NCBI RefSeq assembly: GCF_001870905.1
Contig: NZ_LNDC01000046.1
Span: 1-41,244 of the forward strand
Direction of reading: 5' to 3'
DNA length: 41,244 nucleotides
Source: Geitlerinema sp. PCC 9228
GTDB taxonomy: Bacteria; Cyanobacteriota; Cyanobacteriia; Cyanobacteriales; PCC-9228
Program-made: the position numbers and the translations under genes
Notes under the pieces: generated by a model
What the model saw: only the letters and a program-made list of their open reading frames with translations
The model's database searches: none
What the model was told of the DNA's origin: nothing
Part shown: one piece after another, positions 32,494 through 41,244 of the stretch
Layout of the letters: every line of letters starts with the position of its first letter
How positions within the stretch are numbered: the stretch's first letter is position 1

Positions 32494-34108
32494 GCTTGAC
32501 TGTCAGCCAATTGGTTTTGGCCATGGCAATTTGCTCTTCTGTCACGTTCGCACCAGAAAGATCGGCACCGCACAGGTTTGCATCCCGTAGGTTGGCATAG
32601 CGCATGTAAGCATCCGTTAACGTAGCACCACGCAAGTCAGCACCGGCCAGATTGGCATACCCCAAGTAAGACTCGGTGAGATTGGCATTGCGCATTTTGG
32701 CTTTGTTCAGGCGGGCGCGGCTGAAGTTGCTTCTGGATAGATCGGCACCTTGTAAATTGGCTTGAATGAGCTTGGACTGGTGAAACAGGGCGCTGGAAAG
32801 ATTGGCTTTGGCCAGATTGACGCCGCTGAGGTCGAGGGAAACAAAATCGCGCTTTCCTTGGCGATAGGCAGTGCGCAGGGTATGCGCATCCATTCTTTTC
32901 AGGGCGCTGGTCGGCGGATTGGTGCGACCGGTGCGTTGGGGCTGGGTGGCTGGCGGCTGCGATTGGGAAGGGGAGCGGGTAATTTTCGAGTGGTTGCGGC
33001 GATCGCCTGTTTGGTGGCCATCGCTGCGATCGCGGCGCGCGCGAATGGATTGGGCTTGCCGTTCTACCTGGGACATGTGGGTCTGTTCGGGGGCAATATA
33101 CGTTTCCTCCCGGGCAGAAGGAGGGCGAATATTGGTAACCAAACCTTGACTCAAGTCATCGTCGTTTTGATTGTCGTTTTTGCCTTGGGGAGGTGGTGGC
33201 GGTGCCTGCCGTGGCGGTTGCTGAAGGGCTTGCAAAACTTGTTCGGCACTTTGGAAGCGATCGCGTACCGAAATTTCCAGCATTTTCGCCAGCACGTTTT
33301 CCAAGTGGGGGCTAACGGAAACTTTGTCTTTCCAATGAATTTCTCCGGTATTGGGGTCGTATCCCAGTTTTTTGGGCGACTGGCCGGTGAGCAAAAACAG
33401 ACAAGTCACGCCCAAAGCATAAAGATCGCTGCCATATACCGGACGCAGAGCCATTTGTTCCGGCGGTGCAAATCCCGGCGTACCGATGGCAAAGGAAGTG
33501 AAAGCACTTTGTTCCCCTGCAGCAATTGCCGTTTGGGTAACCCGGTCTTTCACTGCCCCAAAATCAATGAGTACCAAACGATTGTCAATCTGGCGGCGGA
33601 GGATATTGGCTGGTTTGATATCCCGGTGAATGACTTCTTGGCCGTGCAGGTATTTTAATAAAGGCAGCAGCTCGTACAAAACCTGCTTGACCTTTTCCTC
33701 GCTAAAGACCCCTTCCCGTTTGACTTCTTGCTTTAATGTAGCCCCTTCAACGTATTCCTGTACTAGATAAAAATGAGTATTTTCTTCAAAATAATCCAAC
33801 AATCGCGGCACCTGTGGGTGGTCGCCCACTTTCCCTAGGGTGGTGGCCTCCCGAAAGAACAACTCCCTCGCCATATCCATAACCTGCGTGGAAGTAGCTG
33901 CCGGGCGTAGCTGTTTGAGAACGCAAATGGGATTGCCCGGCAGTCCGCGATCGCGGCCGAGAAACGTAGCCCCAAATCCCCCTTGACCCAGAGCTTGCAA
34001 AACTCGATAGCGCCCGTTGAGGGTTAGTTTGCCCCCGCAGGCACGACAAGTCTTGGCATCCTCCGGATTTTCCGGTGCCGAACAAATCGGATTGACGCAA
34101 TAGCTCAT
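32477..34108 (-). CDS. SpkB-like Ser/Thr protein kinase with pentapeptide repeats
   Basis: This 543-residue protein has the domain order of Synechocystis SpkB. An N-terminal Cys motif (C4, C9, C21, C24) is followed by a kinase domain at about 34-300, then a disordered Pro/Gln/Arg-rich linker, then pentapeptide repeats at about 420-525 (ANLxxA pattern). Kinase motifs are intact: GQGGFGATF (41-49), K65, HRDIKPAN (161-168), DFG (182-184) and APPEQ (214-218). It should be active. SpkB has been linked to oxidative-stress responses in Synechocystis. The Cys motif may bind metal or sense redox state, which is inference. It converges with the CapA-like gene. Confidence 0.9.
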   Translation of the reverse strand: MSYCVNPICSAPENPEDAKTCRACGGKLTLNGRYRVLQALGQGGFGATFLGRDRGLPGNPICVLKQLRPAATSTQVMDMARELFFREATTLGKVGDHPQVPRLLDYFEENTHFYLVQEYVEGATLKQEVKREGVFSEEKVKQVLYELLPLLKYLHGQEVIHRDIKPANILRRQIDNRLVLIDFGAVKDRVTQTAIAAGEQSAFTSFAIGTPGFAPPEQMALRPVYGSDLYALGVTCLFLLTGQSPKKLGYDPNTGEIHWKDKVSVSPHLENVLAKMLEISVRDRFQSAEQVLQALQQPPRQAPPPPPQGKNDNQNDDDLSQGLVTNIRPPSAREETYIAPEQTHMSQVERQAQSIRARRDRSDGHQTGDRRNHSKITRSPSQSQPPATQPQRTGRTNPPTSALKRMDAHTLRTAYRQGKRDFVSLDLSGVNLAKANLSSALFHQSKLIQANLQGADLSRSNFSRARLNKAKMRNANLTESYLGYANLAGADLRGATLTDAYMRYANLRDANLCGADLSGANVTEEQIAMAKTNWLTVKPYGKR

Positions 34109-34504
34109 TCAACTCACCAGCCTATCATGTATAAAAAGTGTCTTTAGAGCCGCAATAGAAAATTGCTCGTCGCTCGGGAGATTTTCTCCATAATGCCATA
34201 AAGGCCACCACGACCCGATAACGAGGATTCTTCAACGATTGTACTTCTCTATAAGAATTCCCATGAAAACGAAACAACTACAGCATTGTGGCATAGTTTC
34301 CCCACCTAGTTTGTGGTTCTGTATATTTCTATCCCTTGGCTATAGGGGGCTATGCGCTCAGCCGTATATGGGTGGCAAAACATTTCCATTCTATCCCCTT
34401 TCCCCACAAATTTGGCCGGTTGGCAGAATTCATTCCCTCGCGATCGCCGTCAAAAAAAACCAGGCGCGGTACAATATTCAGGCTAACGTCAGTGCTGCCG
34501 TAAG
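34109..34504. other. Divergent gap between the kinase gene and pheT
   Basis: I see no gene in these 396 bp. A -10-like TACAAT at 34470-34475, 30 bp before the pheT start, may serve pheT, but no good -35 pairs with it. A HIP1-like site and AT-rich DNA make up the rest. Confidence 0.4.
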
Positions 34505-36958
34505 ATGCGTATATCTCTGAAATGGTTGCAGGAGCTGGTGGACATCAATATGTCCCCCCAAGAGCTAGCCGAAACCTTGACCATGTCGGGATTTGAGGTC
34601 GAGGAAATTGAAGACCGCCGCCAGTGGGCGGAGGGTGTGGTGGTCGGTCGAGTCACCGATTGCCAATCCCATCCCAACGCCGATAAATTGAGCGTCTGCC
34701 AAGTCGATATTGGCACCGACAGTCCTTCCACCATTGTGTGCGGTGCTGCCAACGTCCGTACAGGGGCATACGTTCTGGTGGCCCAAGTCGGCACCTATCT
34801 TCCCATTGTCGATTTAACCATTAAGCCCAGAAAAATGCGGGGCGTGGCTTCAGAAGGGATGATTTGTTCCCTAGCCGAATTGGGTTTGGAAAAAGAATCT
34901 CCAGGAATTTATATTTTTGACGAAAGCAAATCGCTCCAAGTGGGCAGCGATGCTCGTCCGTGGTTGGGATTGGACGATGTGATTTTAGATGTCACCTCCA
35001 CCGCCAACCGCGCTGATGCCCTGAGCATGGTGGGCATTGCTAGGGAAATTGCTGCCATTACCGGTACATCCCTGCGTTTGCCCGAGGCACCAGTTCCAGA
35101 CACCCAAACCAATCCGGCCCTAGGGATTTCGGTGGAAACCGCCCCAGCTTGCCCGGCGTATATCGGTACCCTGATTGAAGGGGTACAAGTGGGTCCTTCC
35201 CCCGATTGGTTGCAACAACGCCTGCACGCTGCCGGCATGCGACCGATTAACAATATTGTTGATATTACCAACTACGTGCTGTGGGAGTGGGGGCAGCCCC
35301 TACATGCCTTCGATCGCGATCGCTTGCAGCAAGAAACCGGCAGCCAAACCCTCACCATCGGCGTTCGCTACGCCCGGGAAGGGGAATCCCTGCGCACCCT
35401 CGATGGCGAAGAACGTGCCCTCAGCAGCCAGAACTTAGCCATTGTCGCCAACGACCAACCCGTGGCCTTGGCTGGGGTGATGGGGGGCGAAACCACGGAA
35501 GTCAGCGACAGCACCACCCATGTTTTTCTAGAAGCCGCTTTGTTCGATGCTGTCACCGTACGACGTTCGGCGAGAGCGGCCGGATTGCGTACGGAAGCTT
35601 CCACGCGCTACGAACGGGGCGTCAACCAGGCGGAATTGGACCATGCCTGCCAGCGTGCTTTGGCCCTGATGGTAGAGTTGGCTGGGGGTCGCGTCACCGT
35701 GCAAGACCGCGCCGATAGCCGCGGTAGCGTTGCCCACATGACCCATACCATTCCCCTGCGTCTTTCGCGGGTGCGGGATCTGCTGGGTTGCGTACGCCAG
35801 GAAGATGGTGAAGTTACGGAGTTGAGTCGCCAAGAAATCGAACGGTCTTTGGTGGCTTTGGGATGCGATGCGATCGCGCAAGGCGACACCTGGCAAGTTA
35901 CGGTTCCTCCCTATCGCGCCCGGGATTTGGAGCGGGAAGTGGACCTGATTGAAGAAGTGGCACGCATGGTGGGCTACGACCGCTTGGTGGCGTCTTTACC
36001 AAAAACAGCCATGGCGGGGGATTTGGGTGCCGAACAGCAGCTCACCCGGCAGATGCGTGCGGCTTTTCGTGCTGCCGGTTTGACGGAGCTGATCCATTAT
36101 TCGTTGGTGAAACCAGACCATCAAAACCGCGTGGAAATTGCCAATCCCCTGCTGGCAGAGTATTCGGCTTTGCGCGCGGAAATGCTGCCGGCGTTAGTGG
36201 ATGCGTTCCAATACAACTGGGAACGGGGCAACCGCGCTTTGCATGGATTTGAACTTGGCCGGATTTTTTACCAGCAAGGGGACCAGTTGCAGGAGAAAAA
36301 TGCGATCGCTGGGGTGATGGGAGGTGACCCGACCCAAGGACGTTGGATACGCAGCGGTCAGGAACAGCCTTTGGGATGGTACGAAGCCAAGGGAATTCTG
36401 GAAAATGCCTGCCAGCGGTTGGGGATTTCTTGGGACTATCGCCCCTACGACGGCAGCGGTTATCAAGTTTCCCTGCACCCCGGCAGAACCGCTTCTTTGC
36501 ACCTGCGCGGCCAGCAAGCCGGCGTTTTCGGTCAGTTGCACCCAACCTTGCTTGCCGAACGGGGATTGACGGTACCGGTGTATGTATTTCAGCTTGACGG
36601 CGATGTGTTGCTGGCGGCGTTGGGGGCTGACAAACACTATGCCCAGCGTATCAATCGATTTGAGGCGTATGGGACGTTCCCTGCCACTGAGCGGGATTTG
36701 GCGTTTTTTGTGCCGGTGAATGTTTCTGTGGCGTCGCTGGTACAAACCATGCGCAAGGCTGGCGGGAAGTTATTGGCTTCGGTGGAGCTGTTTGATGAAT
36801 ACCGTGGTGAAAATGTGCCGGAAGGGGAACGCAGCTTGGCCTTTCGTTTGTTGTATCGAGCCAGCGATCGCACTCTCACCGATGAAGAAGTGGATCCGGT
36901 GCAGCAGAAAATTCGCGATCGCCTGACTTCCCAGTTTGGCGTCACCTTGAGAAGTTAA
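34505..36958 (+). CDS. pheT: Phenylalanyl-tRNA synthetase beta subunit
   Basis: This 817-residue subunit pairs with PheS to charge tRNA-Phe. It opens [33 protein letters not shown]. The tRNA-binding (EMAP-like) domain spans about 40-150 ([24 protein letters not shown]). The B3/B4 editing domain lies at about 200-375 ([19 protein letters not shown]-like region). B5 follows with [12 protein letters not shown]. The core domain has FELGRIFY, and the C-terminal ferredoxin-fold anticodon-binding domain ([13 protein letters not shown]) closes the protein. pheS is not adjacent, which is usual in cyanobacteria. Length is near the family norm of 800. Confidence 0.96.
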   Translation: MRISLKWLQELVDINMSPQELAETLTMSGFEVEEIEDRRQWAEGVVVGRVTDCQSHPNADKLSVCQVDIGTDSPSTIVCGAANVRTGAYVLVAQVGTYLPIVDLTIKPRKMRGVASEGMICSLAELGLEKESPGIYIFDESKSLQVGSDARPWLGLDDVILDVTSTANRADALSMVGIAREIAAITGTSLRLPEAPVPDTQTNPALGISVETAPACPAYIGTLIEGVQVGPSPDWLQQRLHAAGMRPINNIVDITNYVLWEWGQPLHAFDRDRLQQETGSQTLTIGVRYAREGESLRTLDGEERALSSQNLAIVANDQPVALAGVMGGETTEVSDSTTHVFLEAALFDAVTVRRSARAAGLRTEASTRYERGVNQAELDHACQRALALMVELAGGRVTVQDRADSRGSVAHMTHTIPLRLSRVRDLLGCVRQEDGEVTELSRQEIERSLVALGCDAIAQGDTWQVTVPPYRARDLEREVDLIEEVARMVGYDRLVASLPKTAMAGDLGAEQQLTRQMRAAFRAAGLTELIHYSLVKPDHQNRVEIANPLLAEYSALRAEMLPALVDAFQYNWERGNRALHGFELGRIFYQQGDQLQEKNAIAGVMGGDPTQGRWIRSGQEQPLGWYEAKGILENACQRLGISWDYRPYDGSGYQVSLHPGRTASLHLRGQQAGVFGQLHPTLLAERGLTVPVYVFQLDGDVLLAALGADKHYAQRINRFEAYGTFPATERDLAFFVPVNVSVASLVQTMRKAGGKLLASVELFDEYRGENVPEGERSLAFRLLYRASDRTLTDEEVDPVQQKIRDRLTSQFGVTLRS

Positions 36959-36970
36959 AATCACGTTGTA

Positions 36971-37007
36971 GGGTAGTCAGACCCGCCCCCAGTGAGGTCG
37001 GCTACCC
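36971..37007 (+). terminator. Hairpin after pheT
   Basis: GGGTAG/CTACCC (36971-36976/37002-37007) encloses GACC/GGTC (36980-36983/36996-36999). It lies 12 bp after the pheT stop and has no T-run after it, so it may be a processed or Rho-type end. Confidence 0.5.
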
Positions 37008-37041
37008 CAACCCATTTGTTAGGAAACGATCGAAAACGCCA

Positions 37042-37311
37042 ATGCCGAAATACATTATGTGGGGCAGCTATTGTGAAAATGCCCTGGAAAAACGGACGCC
37101 CTACCGTCAAGCCCATTTAGACGGCTTGCGAGCGCAAAAAGAAGCTGGAACCCTCATCACCCTAGGACCCACCAAAGACAACACCAAAGTATTTGGCATC
37201 TACGAAGCCGACAGCGAAGAAACCGTTCGCCAGCTCATCGAGTCGGACCCCTACTGGCAAAACGGCATTTGGACCGCATACGAAGTTAAAGAATGGATTC
37301 AGGCCTTTTAG
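37042..37311 (+). CDS. YciI family protein
   Basis: This 89-residue protein has the YciI ferredoxin-like fold signature. It begins MPKYIMWGSYCENALEKRTPYRQAHLDGLRAQKEAGTLITLGP, with a conserved His in the RQAHL segment, and ends with DPYWQNGIWTAYEVKEW. The family includes putative small hydrolases or lyases of unclear substrate and some chlorinated-aromatic enzymes. Cellular role is unknown. It lies 83 bp after pheT on the same strand and 91 bp before the Rieske gene, which has its own promoter. Confidence 0.85.
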   Translation: MPKYIMWGSYCENALEKRTPYRQAHLDGLRAQKEAGTLITLGPTKDNTKVFGIYEADSEETVRQLIESDPYWQNGIWTAYEVKEWIQAF

Positions 37312-37330
37312 CACTCAGCTGCCAGCTAAC

Positions 37331-37358
37331 TTGCTACTCGAACAGAAATCTCTACAAT
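37331..37358 (+). promoter_or_regulatory. Candidate promoter for the Rieske gene
   Basis: TTGCTA (37331-37336), 16 bp, then TACAAT (37353-37358). It lies 45 bp before the start codon and just after the YciI gene. The spacing is acceptable and the -10 is good. Confidence 0.5.
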
Positions 37359-37402
37359 TTAAAAGTATAGAGACTGTCGGCAAAAAGGAGCTAACCCAAT
37401 TT

Positions 37403-37912
37403 ATGAAACGCCGTTCTTTTCTCAGTTACTTTGGCTTGGGTTGGTTGGTTGCCTTCCTACCTAGCTTGATAGCCGCTTGCACCCCTGGCAACCAGCAAAA
37501 TCAAACCCCAGCTACCAATGGCGATCGTGCCAACAACACCGCCACGGCGGAAACTGCGGAAAATCCCCAAGAAAGCGAAACGGAAGCCCCAGCCAATGGC
37601 AACGGATTCCAAGCCGTAGGTACCCTGGCTGCTCTAGATGCGGAAGGTCGGCTAGCAGCCACCATCAACGAAACCCCCATTATTGTCGTTCGCCATCCCG
37701 ACAACCCCGAACAACTGTTTGCCTCCAACGCCACTTGCCCCCACCGGGAGTGCGAAGTGGAATGGCAAACGGAAGCCCAGCAATTTTCTTGCCCCTGCCA
37801 CGGTTCCGAATTTGCTTTTGACGGTGCCGTTTTGGAAGGACCGGCCCGGGAACCCCTAGCTACTTACGAAACCAAGGTAGAGGGGGAAGAAGTTTTAGTG
37901 AAAGTTAGCTAA
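37403..37912 (+). CDS. Rieske [2Fe-2S] lipoprotein
   Basis: This 169-residue exported protein has a complete Rieske site. C112 and H114 (in CPHREC) and C130 and H133 (in CPCHGS) should bind the cluster, while C117 and C132 form the stabilising disulfide of high-potential Rieske proteins. The N-terminus carries KRRSFL, a twin-arginine-like signal, and a lipobox ending at C26 (LIAAC). A disordered Thr/Glu/Asn-rich stretch (30-68) acts as a tether. It is unlike cytochrome b6f PetC, which has a TM anchor, and no cytochrome b gene is near. Electron partners are unknown. AGGAG (37386-37390) precedes ATG 37403. Confidence 0.88.
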   Translation: MKRRSFLSYFGLGWLVAFLPSLIAACTPGNQQNQTPATNGDRANNTATAETAENPQESETEAPANGNGFQAVGTLAALDAEGRLAATINETPIIVVRHPDNPEQLFASNATCPHRECEVEWQTEAQQFSCPCHGSEFAFDGAVLEGPAREPLATYETKVEGEEVLVKVS

Positions 37913-38044
37913 AATCGCCGGCAATTGCTGTTTTTCTTAGAAGCTCCCTCGCAGACAGATGGCGAATTTTGATGTTACGTTAAGAGCCGAAAACATATAT
38001 CTGCTTCTAGTTTTTGTCCTTCTCTTGATTATTGAAGTGTTTTT

Positions 38045-39364
38045 ATGGCTCAAAAAACAGCCCTCCCTTTGCCTCCCGGAGATTTAGGCGCGCCTATTCT
38101 TGGCAAGACCGTAAGCTTTTTACGGGATTCGGAATTTGCTAAGAAGCGCCATCAAAGTTACGGACCCATTTTTAAAACCCGCTTGTTTGGCAAGCCCACT
38201 GTATTTATCAAAGGGGCCGAAGCCAATCGCTTTGTTCTGACCAACGAAAATAAATATTTTTCCGTTACCTGGCCCCCCAGTACGAAAGCTTTGCTGGGAC
38301 CGTTGGCGTTGGCCTTGCAAACCGGAGGGCATCACCAACAACGCCGAAAGCTGTTAAGCCAGGCTTTTAAACCCAGAGCTTTGGATGGTTACATCGAAAC
38401 CATGGAAGCCATCACCCAGGAGTATTTGCGGGATTGGGAACAACAAAAAACGTTGACCTGGTATCCACAATTAAGAAACTATACGTTGGATATTGCTTGT
38501 AAGCTGTTCGTGGGGATAGACCGGGGTAGCCAAAGCCAATTGGGGAATTTATTTGAAACTTGGGTGCAAGGTTTGTTTTCTTTGCCCTTACGCCTTCCGG
38601 GAACGAAATTCTATCGAGCGTGGCAAAGTCGCCGCCAATTGTTGGTGGAACTGGAAAATATTATCCAGCAGCGCCCACAACAAGAAGATTGGGGCAACGA
38701 TGCTTTGGGATTGCTGCTGCAAGCTGAGGATGAAAACGGCGATCGCTTGAGCATGGCAGAATTAAAAGACCAAATTCTGTTGCTATTGTTTGCCGGCCAC
38801 GAAACCCTCACCTCCTCCCTCGCCTCGTTTTGTTCCTTAATGGCACAACATCCAGGTATTTTCGCCAAAGCCAGAGCCGAACAAGAACAATTCCCTGCCA
38901 GCGAACCTTTAACCTTAGACAAACTCAAACAGATGACCTATCTGGAACAGGTATTGCAGGAAGTTCTGCGTCTCATTCCGCCAGTTGGCGGTGGTTTTCG
39001 AGAAGTCTTGCAAGAGTGCCATTTTCACGGCTATCGCATTCCCCAAGGCTGGAACGTACTTTATGAAATCGACCAAACCCATCAGGATCTTCGGGTATAC
39101 CCGCAGCCGGAACGATTTGACCCCAATCGCTTTCATGGTTCTGAGAAAGGCAAACAGTTTAGTTACGTTCCTTTTGGTGGCGGTGTCCGCGAATGTTTGG
39201 GTAAAGAATTTGCCCGGTTGGAAATGAAAATTTTTGCCACCCATTTGCTGCGCAACTATCAATGGGAACTGCTTGACGAAAAGGCTTTAGAGATTGTTTC
39301 TACACCGACACCTCGTCCTCGGGATGGGTTGCGGGTGAACTTCCATCGCCTTGATGCTTCCTAG
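38045..39364 (+). CDS. Cytochrome P450, CYP120-like
   Basis: This 439-residue soluble P450 has the I-helix motif AGHETLTSS, the ExxR pair in EVLRLIPP, and the haem loop FGGGVRECLGKEFA with the haem ligand at C384. The start PLPPGDLGAPILGKTVSFL resembles CYP26 and CYP120. Synechocystis CYP120A1 hydroxylates retinoic acid. This protein may act on retinoids or apocarotenoids, which is inference from family. No TM anchor is present. No reductase gene is adjacent. It lies between the Rieske and PTPS genes, with 132 and 82 bp gaps. Confidence 0.92.
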   Translation: MAQKTALPLPPGDLGAPILGKTVSFLRDSEFAKKRHQSYGPIFKTRLFGKPTVFIKGAEANRFVLTNENKYFSVTWPPSTKALLGPLALALQTGGHHQQRRKLLSQAFKPRALDGYIETMEAITQEYLRDWEQQKTLTWYPQLRNYTLDIACKLFVGIDRGSQSQLGNLFETWVQGLFSLPLRLPGTKFYRAWQSRRQLLVELENIIQQRPQQEDWGNDALGLLLQAEDENGDRLSMAELKDQILLLLFAGHETLTSSLASFCSLMAQHPGIFAKARAEQEQFPASEPLTLDKLKQMTYLEQVLQEVLRLIPPVGGGFREVLQECHFHGYRIPQGWNVLYEIDQTHQDLRVYPQPERFDPNRFHGSEKGKQFSYVPFGGGVRECLGKEFARLEMKIFATHLLRNYQWELLDEKALEIVSTPTPRPRDGLRVNFHRLDAS

Positions 39365-39446
39365 CCATGCTGCCAATCTTCCCCAGAAAGGGAAGGGTTG
39401 ATTTATCCTAGAAAAGGAATTGGTTAATGTTCCTTTACAATTTCTC

Positions 39447-40322
39447 ATGAAATGTATTATCAATCGCCGAGCGCAGTTTTCTGCCAGCCATCGGTATTGG
39501 CTGCCGGAACTTAGCGAAGCAGAAAACCGAGATTTATTTGGCCCCGTTGCTAATTTTCCCGGACACGGACACAACTACGTGCTGTACGTTTCCATGGTGG
39601 GCGAATTGGACGAATACGGCATGGTCCTCAACCTGTCAGAGGTCAAGCACGTCATTCGTCAGGAAATCACCGAGCAGCTGGATTTTTCCCATCTCAACGA
39701 TGTTTGGCCGGAATTCCAGCAAACCTTGCCAACCACGGAAAATTTAGCCCGTAGTATTTGGCACCGTTTGTCCCCTCACTTACCCTTGGTCAAAATTCAA
39801 GTCTACGAACACCCGCAACTTTGGGCAGAATATTACGGAGACGGCATGGAAGCATATCTCACCATTAGCACCCACTTTAGCGCCGCCCACCGCCTAGCGC
39901 GTCCGGATTTGAGCTTGGAAGAAAACTACGAAATCTACGGCAAGTGCGCCCGACCCCACGGTCACGGTCACAACTACCACCTGGATGTCACGGTGAAGGG
40001 AGAAATGCATCCCCGATTGGGAACCGTCGCCGATTTGGAAAAACTGCAAAATATTGTAGAAGAATATGTGGTGGAACCGTTCGACCACAATTTTCTGAAC
40101 TACGATATTCCCTATTTTTCCCAAGTGGTGCCCACCGCAGAAAATATTGCGGTTTACATTCGCCAGCTGCTGGAGACCCCCATTCAAGAGCAAACCGACG
40201 CCCAACTTTATAAAATTAAGCTATACGAAAGTCCCAATAATTCCTGCGAAGTCTATGCTAGCCAGGCAGAAACCGATGCCGTTCCCTCCCAGCAGCAGGA
40301 ACCTGCTTTAGCCAGAAACTAG
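39447..40322 (+). CDS. Tandem 6-pyruvoyl-tetrahydropterin synthase/QueD-like protein
   Basis: This 291-residue protein has two PTPS domains, at about 1-135 and 136-275. The first has zinc histidines H15, H40 and H42 (FSASHRY...GHGHNY); the second has H148, H173 and H175 (FSAAHRL...GHGHNY). Only the second has the catalytic cysteine, C167 (YGKCARPHGHG); the matching site in the first is V34 (FGPVANF). PTPS/QueD proteins act on dihydroneopterin triphosphate in biopterin or queuosine synthesis, so one working and one structural domain is likely. ATG 39447 (MKCIINRRAQFSASHRYWLPEL) fits the family; an in-frame TTG at 39420 is less likely. No folE or other queuosine genes are nearby. Confidence 0.9.
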   Translation: MKCIINRRAQFSASHRYWLPELSEAENRDLFGPVANFPGHGHNYVLYVSMVGELDEYGMVLNLSEVKHVIRQEITEQLDFSHLNDVWPEFQQTLPTTENLARSIWHRLSPHLPLVKIQVYEHPQLWAEYYGDGMEAYLTISTHFSAAHRLARPDLSLEENYEIYGKCARPHGHGHNYHLDVTVKGEMHPRLGTVADLEKLQNIVEEYVVEPFDHNFLNYDIPYFSQVVPTAENIAVYIRQLLETPIQEQTDAQLYKIKLYESPNNSCEVYASQAETDAVPSQQQEPALARN

Positions 40323-40420
40323 CAATTCCCCACGTAGGCACGGATAGCTAGATGCAACTGCCACCCCAGACCCGTTTCTAGAACCTCCCCAGATGATGGG
40401 GAAAAAATGCGGAAATCCTC

Positions 40421-40463
40421 ACCCCCTGGGCGCTTTTCCCTTAGCAAGGAATTCCCAGGGGGT
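40421..40463 (+). terminator. Hairpin downstream of the PTPS gene
   Basis: A perfect 10-bp stem ACCCCCTGGG/CCCAGGGGGT (40421-40430/40454-40463) with a 23-nt loop is followed by TCTTC. It lies about 100 bp past the stop codon and probably ends the transcript. Confidence 0.6.
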
Positions 40464-40491
40464 TCTTCATAGAAAGAGCATGGGAAGACTA

Positions 40492-40614
40492 ATACCATTT
40501 CTGAAAAACAACGATTGTCTGGAATTCCTCAATTGCCCTGGTAGGGGCGATCGCGCGTTGCGCCCCTACCAAAATTCCTCTATTATCTCTTGCATATTAT
40601 TAAGGAAATGGTAT
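40492..40614. repeat. MITE-like element with 9-bp terminal inverted repeats
   Basis: This is the most complete copy of the dispersed repeat, 123 bp. It begins ATACCATTT (40492-40500) and ends AAATGGTAT (40606-40614), a perfect inverted pair. Inside lies a 10-bp stem GGTAGGGGCG/CGCCCCTACC (40540-40549/40561-40570). It has no coding frame. Confidence 0.75.
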
Positions 40615-40651
40615 AAAACCCCTCTGCTTCAGCCAGGGGATACAGCCAACC

Positions 40652-40669
40652 TTGGGGCTTTACCCCCAG
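40652..40669. mobile_element. Possible left-end hairpin of the IS200/IS605 remnant
   Basis: TTGGGG/CCCCCA (40652-40657/40663-40668) forms a small hairpin seven bases beyond the end of the tnpA remnant. IS200/IS605 elements carry subterminal palindromes of this type at both ends. Confidence 0.4.
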
Positions 40670-40675
40670 CTCAGT

Positions 40676-41008
40676 CTAGCTACTCTTCCCTTGAGCCTCA
40701 ATATATCGCTGAATTACCTCACAGCTAACACGATCGGCCGTTGAAACAAAATAGCTAGATGTCCACATAGAAGGCATCTTCATTAACGGACAGTTGATAA
40801 ATAGATGCACACGATCTGGCTCAATGGCGAGGGATACGACCTGGCAATCATTAGCCTTCGCCGCATCCCATATCAACTCCCTGCAACGATTGGCTATCGC
40901 CCCTCGCAACACAGGCTTTCGCCTTCGGGGAATCCAGACAAAGTGATAGTTCAGTAGATGTGTAGCGCTACGAGCAAGTCGAGTCCTCTGTTGATTTTGA
41001 AAAGGCAT
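40676..41008 (-). pseudogene. tnpA: Decayed IS200/IS605 TnpA transposase
   Basis: The 110-residue frame opens [26 protein letters not shown] and continues with CQVVSLAIEPDRVHLFINCP, clear Y1 transposase sequence. Two lesions are visible. The HUH motif reads DRVHLF where the family has DHVHLF, so a metal-binding His is lost. About 25-30 residues normally found between LFINCP and PSMWTSSYFV are missing. The C-terminal IQRYIEAQ helix still has the tyrosine region. It should not be active. Its start overlaps the tnpB fragment on the other strand. Confidence 0.85.
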
Positions 41009-41121
41009 TGGGGATTGACCACGGCTTAAAGAACTGGCTGACCTGTGTGGATACTGAGGGCAATAGCTTCATCATTGATGGACGGCAGTTGAAGTCCATC
41101 AACCGCTGGTACGACAATTGA
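40990..41121 (+). pseudogene. tnpB: TnpB fragment (RuvC-I region)
   Basis: The frame reads [20 protein letters not shown] then [20 protein letters not shown] and ends at TGA 41119-41121. This is the TnpB segment around the first RuvC aspartate (GID); intact relatives read GIDPGLNNWLTC. Everything before and after it is missing. Its left edge lies inside the antisense start of tnpA, so the two pieces were joined by deletion or rearrangement. Confidence 0.8.
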
Positions 41122-41124
41122 CAC

Positions 41125-41147
41125 TCTCACGAATTCTATTCGTGAGA
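41125..41147. mobile_element. Perfect hairpin beside the tnpB fragment
   Basis: TCTCACGAAT-tct-ATTCGTGAGA is a perfect 10-bp stem with a 3-nt loop, four bases past the fragment's stop. It is a plausible end palindrome of the IS200/IS605 element. Beyond it, 41148-41244 shows no gene I can support. Confidence 0.5.
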
Positions 41148-41244
41148 TTCTCGCTTCATAGGGTGTGCCTAGATAGATTCGCTATGCTAACCCATCCCCG
41201 GCGACATTGCCCTCGACGAGCATTTTTCCGCCCTGCCCGGACGT

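Noticed and set aside
34239-34520. A 93-residue frame before pheT
   Set aside because: It overlaps the pheT start, lacks a ribosome-binding site and has no recognisable features.
41148-41244. Possible partial gene at the right edge (a frame reading PIPGDIALDEHFSALPGR)
   Set aside because: It follows a stop without a start codon, and too little is visible to judge; the opposite strand also has short open frames.

Overview
The window is chromosomal DNA from a cyanobacterium, probably a filamentous one. The signs are the frequent HIP1 octamer (GCGATCGC), cyanobacterium-restricted families (Ycf19/YggT, DUF2996, low-complexity-tail membrane protein, CYP120-type P450, an SpkB-like kinase), a Zur box of the Anabaena type and IS200/IS605 debris at both ends. 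Base composition is even and almost every gene is a housekeeping gene.

Layout. 1-600: end of an IS200/IS605-like element, a small Cys-rich protein, tRNA-Val(GAC) and tRNA-Leu(GAG). 849-2509: accC converging on a ycf19/yggT gene. 2618-9373: the nusA operon (rimP, nusA, ylxR, infB) behind a promoter and a terminator-like leader hairpin, then a membrane protein. 9697-12154: thrC, a CysO/MoaD-type sulfur carrier ending in Gly-Gly, and a DUF2996 gene. 12155-15390: MITE-like repeats around larE and an ABC-2 permease, then an AT-rich gene-free stretch with a consensus promoter. 15391-17114: a small membrane protein and pyrD. 17115-17826: a broken IscB-type HNH remnant. 17827-21609: a 960-residue multi-GAF sensor with a degenerate kinase end, converging on an HdrB-like iron-sulfur protein. 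22011-25997: acpP, fabF and tkt with structured leaders. 26311-29485: an orphan 106-residue protein and the Zur-controlled znuA-znuC-znuB zinc importer. 29619-34108: rfbB, a CapA-like protein and the SpkB-like kinase. 34505-40322: pheT, a YciI protein, a lipoprotein-type Rieske protein, a CYP120-like P450 and a two-domain QueD/PTPS protein. 40490-41147: another MITE-like copy and decayed tnpA/tnpB pieces.

How the genes work together. accC, acpP and fabF serve fatty-acid synthesis. The nusA operon couples transcription and translation initiation. znuACB is a complete zinc importer. thrC next to a CysO-like carrier hints at thiocarboxylate sulfur chemistry, with larE as a second sulfur-transfer gene nearby.

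No defence island, CRISPR array or intact mobile element is visible. The most interesting material lies outside the coding regions: an attenuator-like leader before acpP, a GU-rich stem between acpP and fabF, a terminator-like hairpin before rimP, a dispersed repeat family with terminal inverted repeats, a perfect sigma-70-type promoter with no gene behind it, and the IscB fossil.
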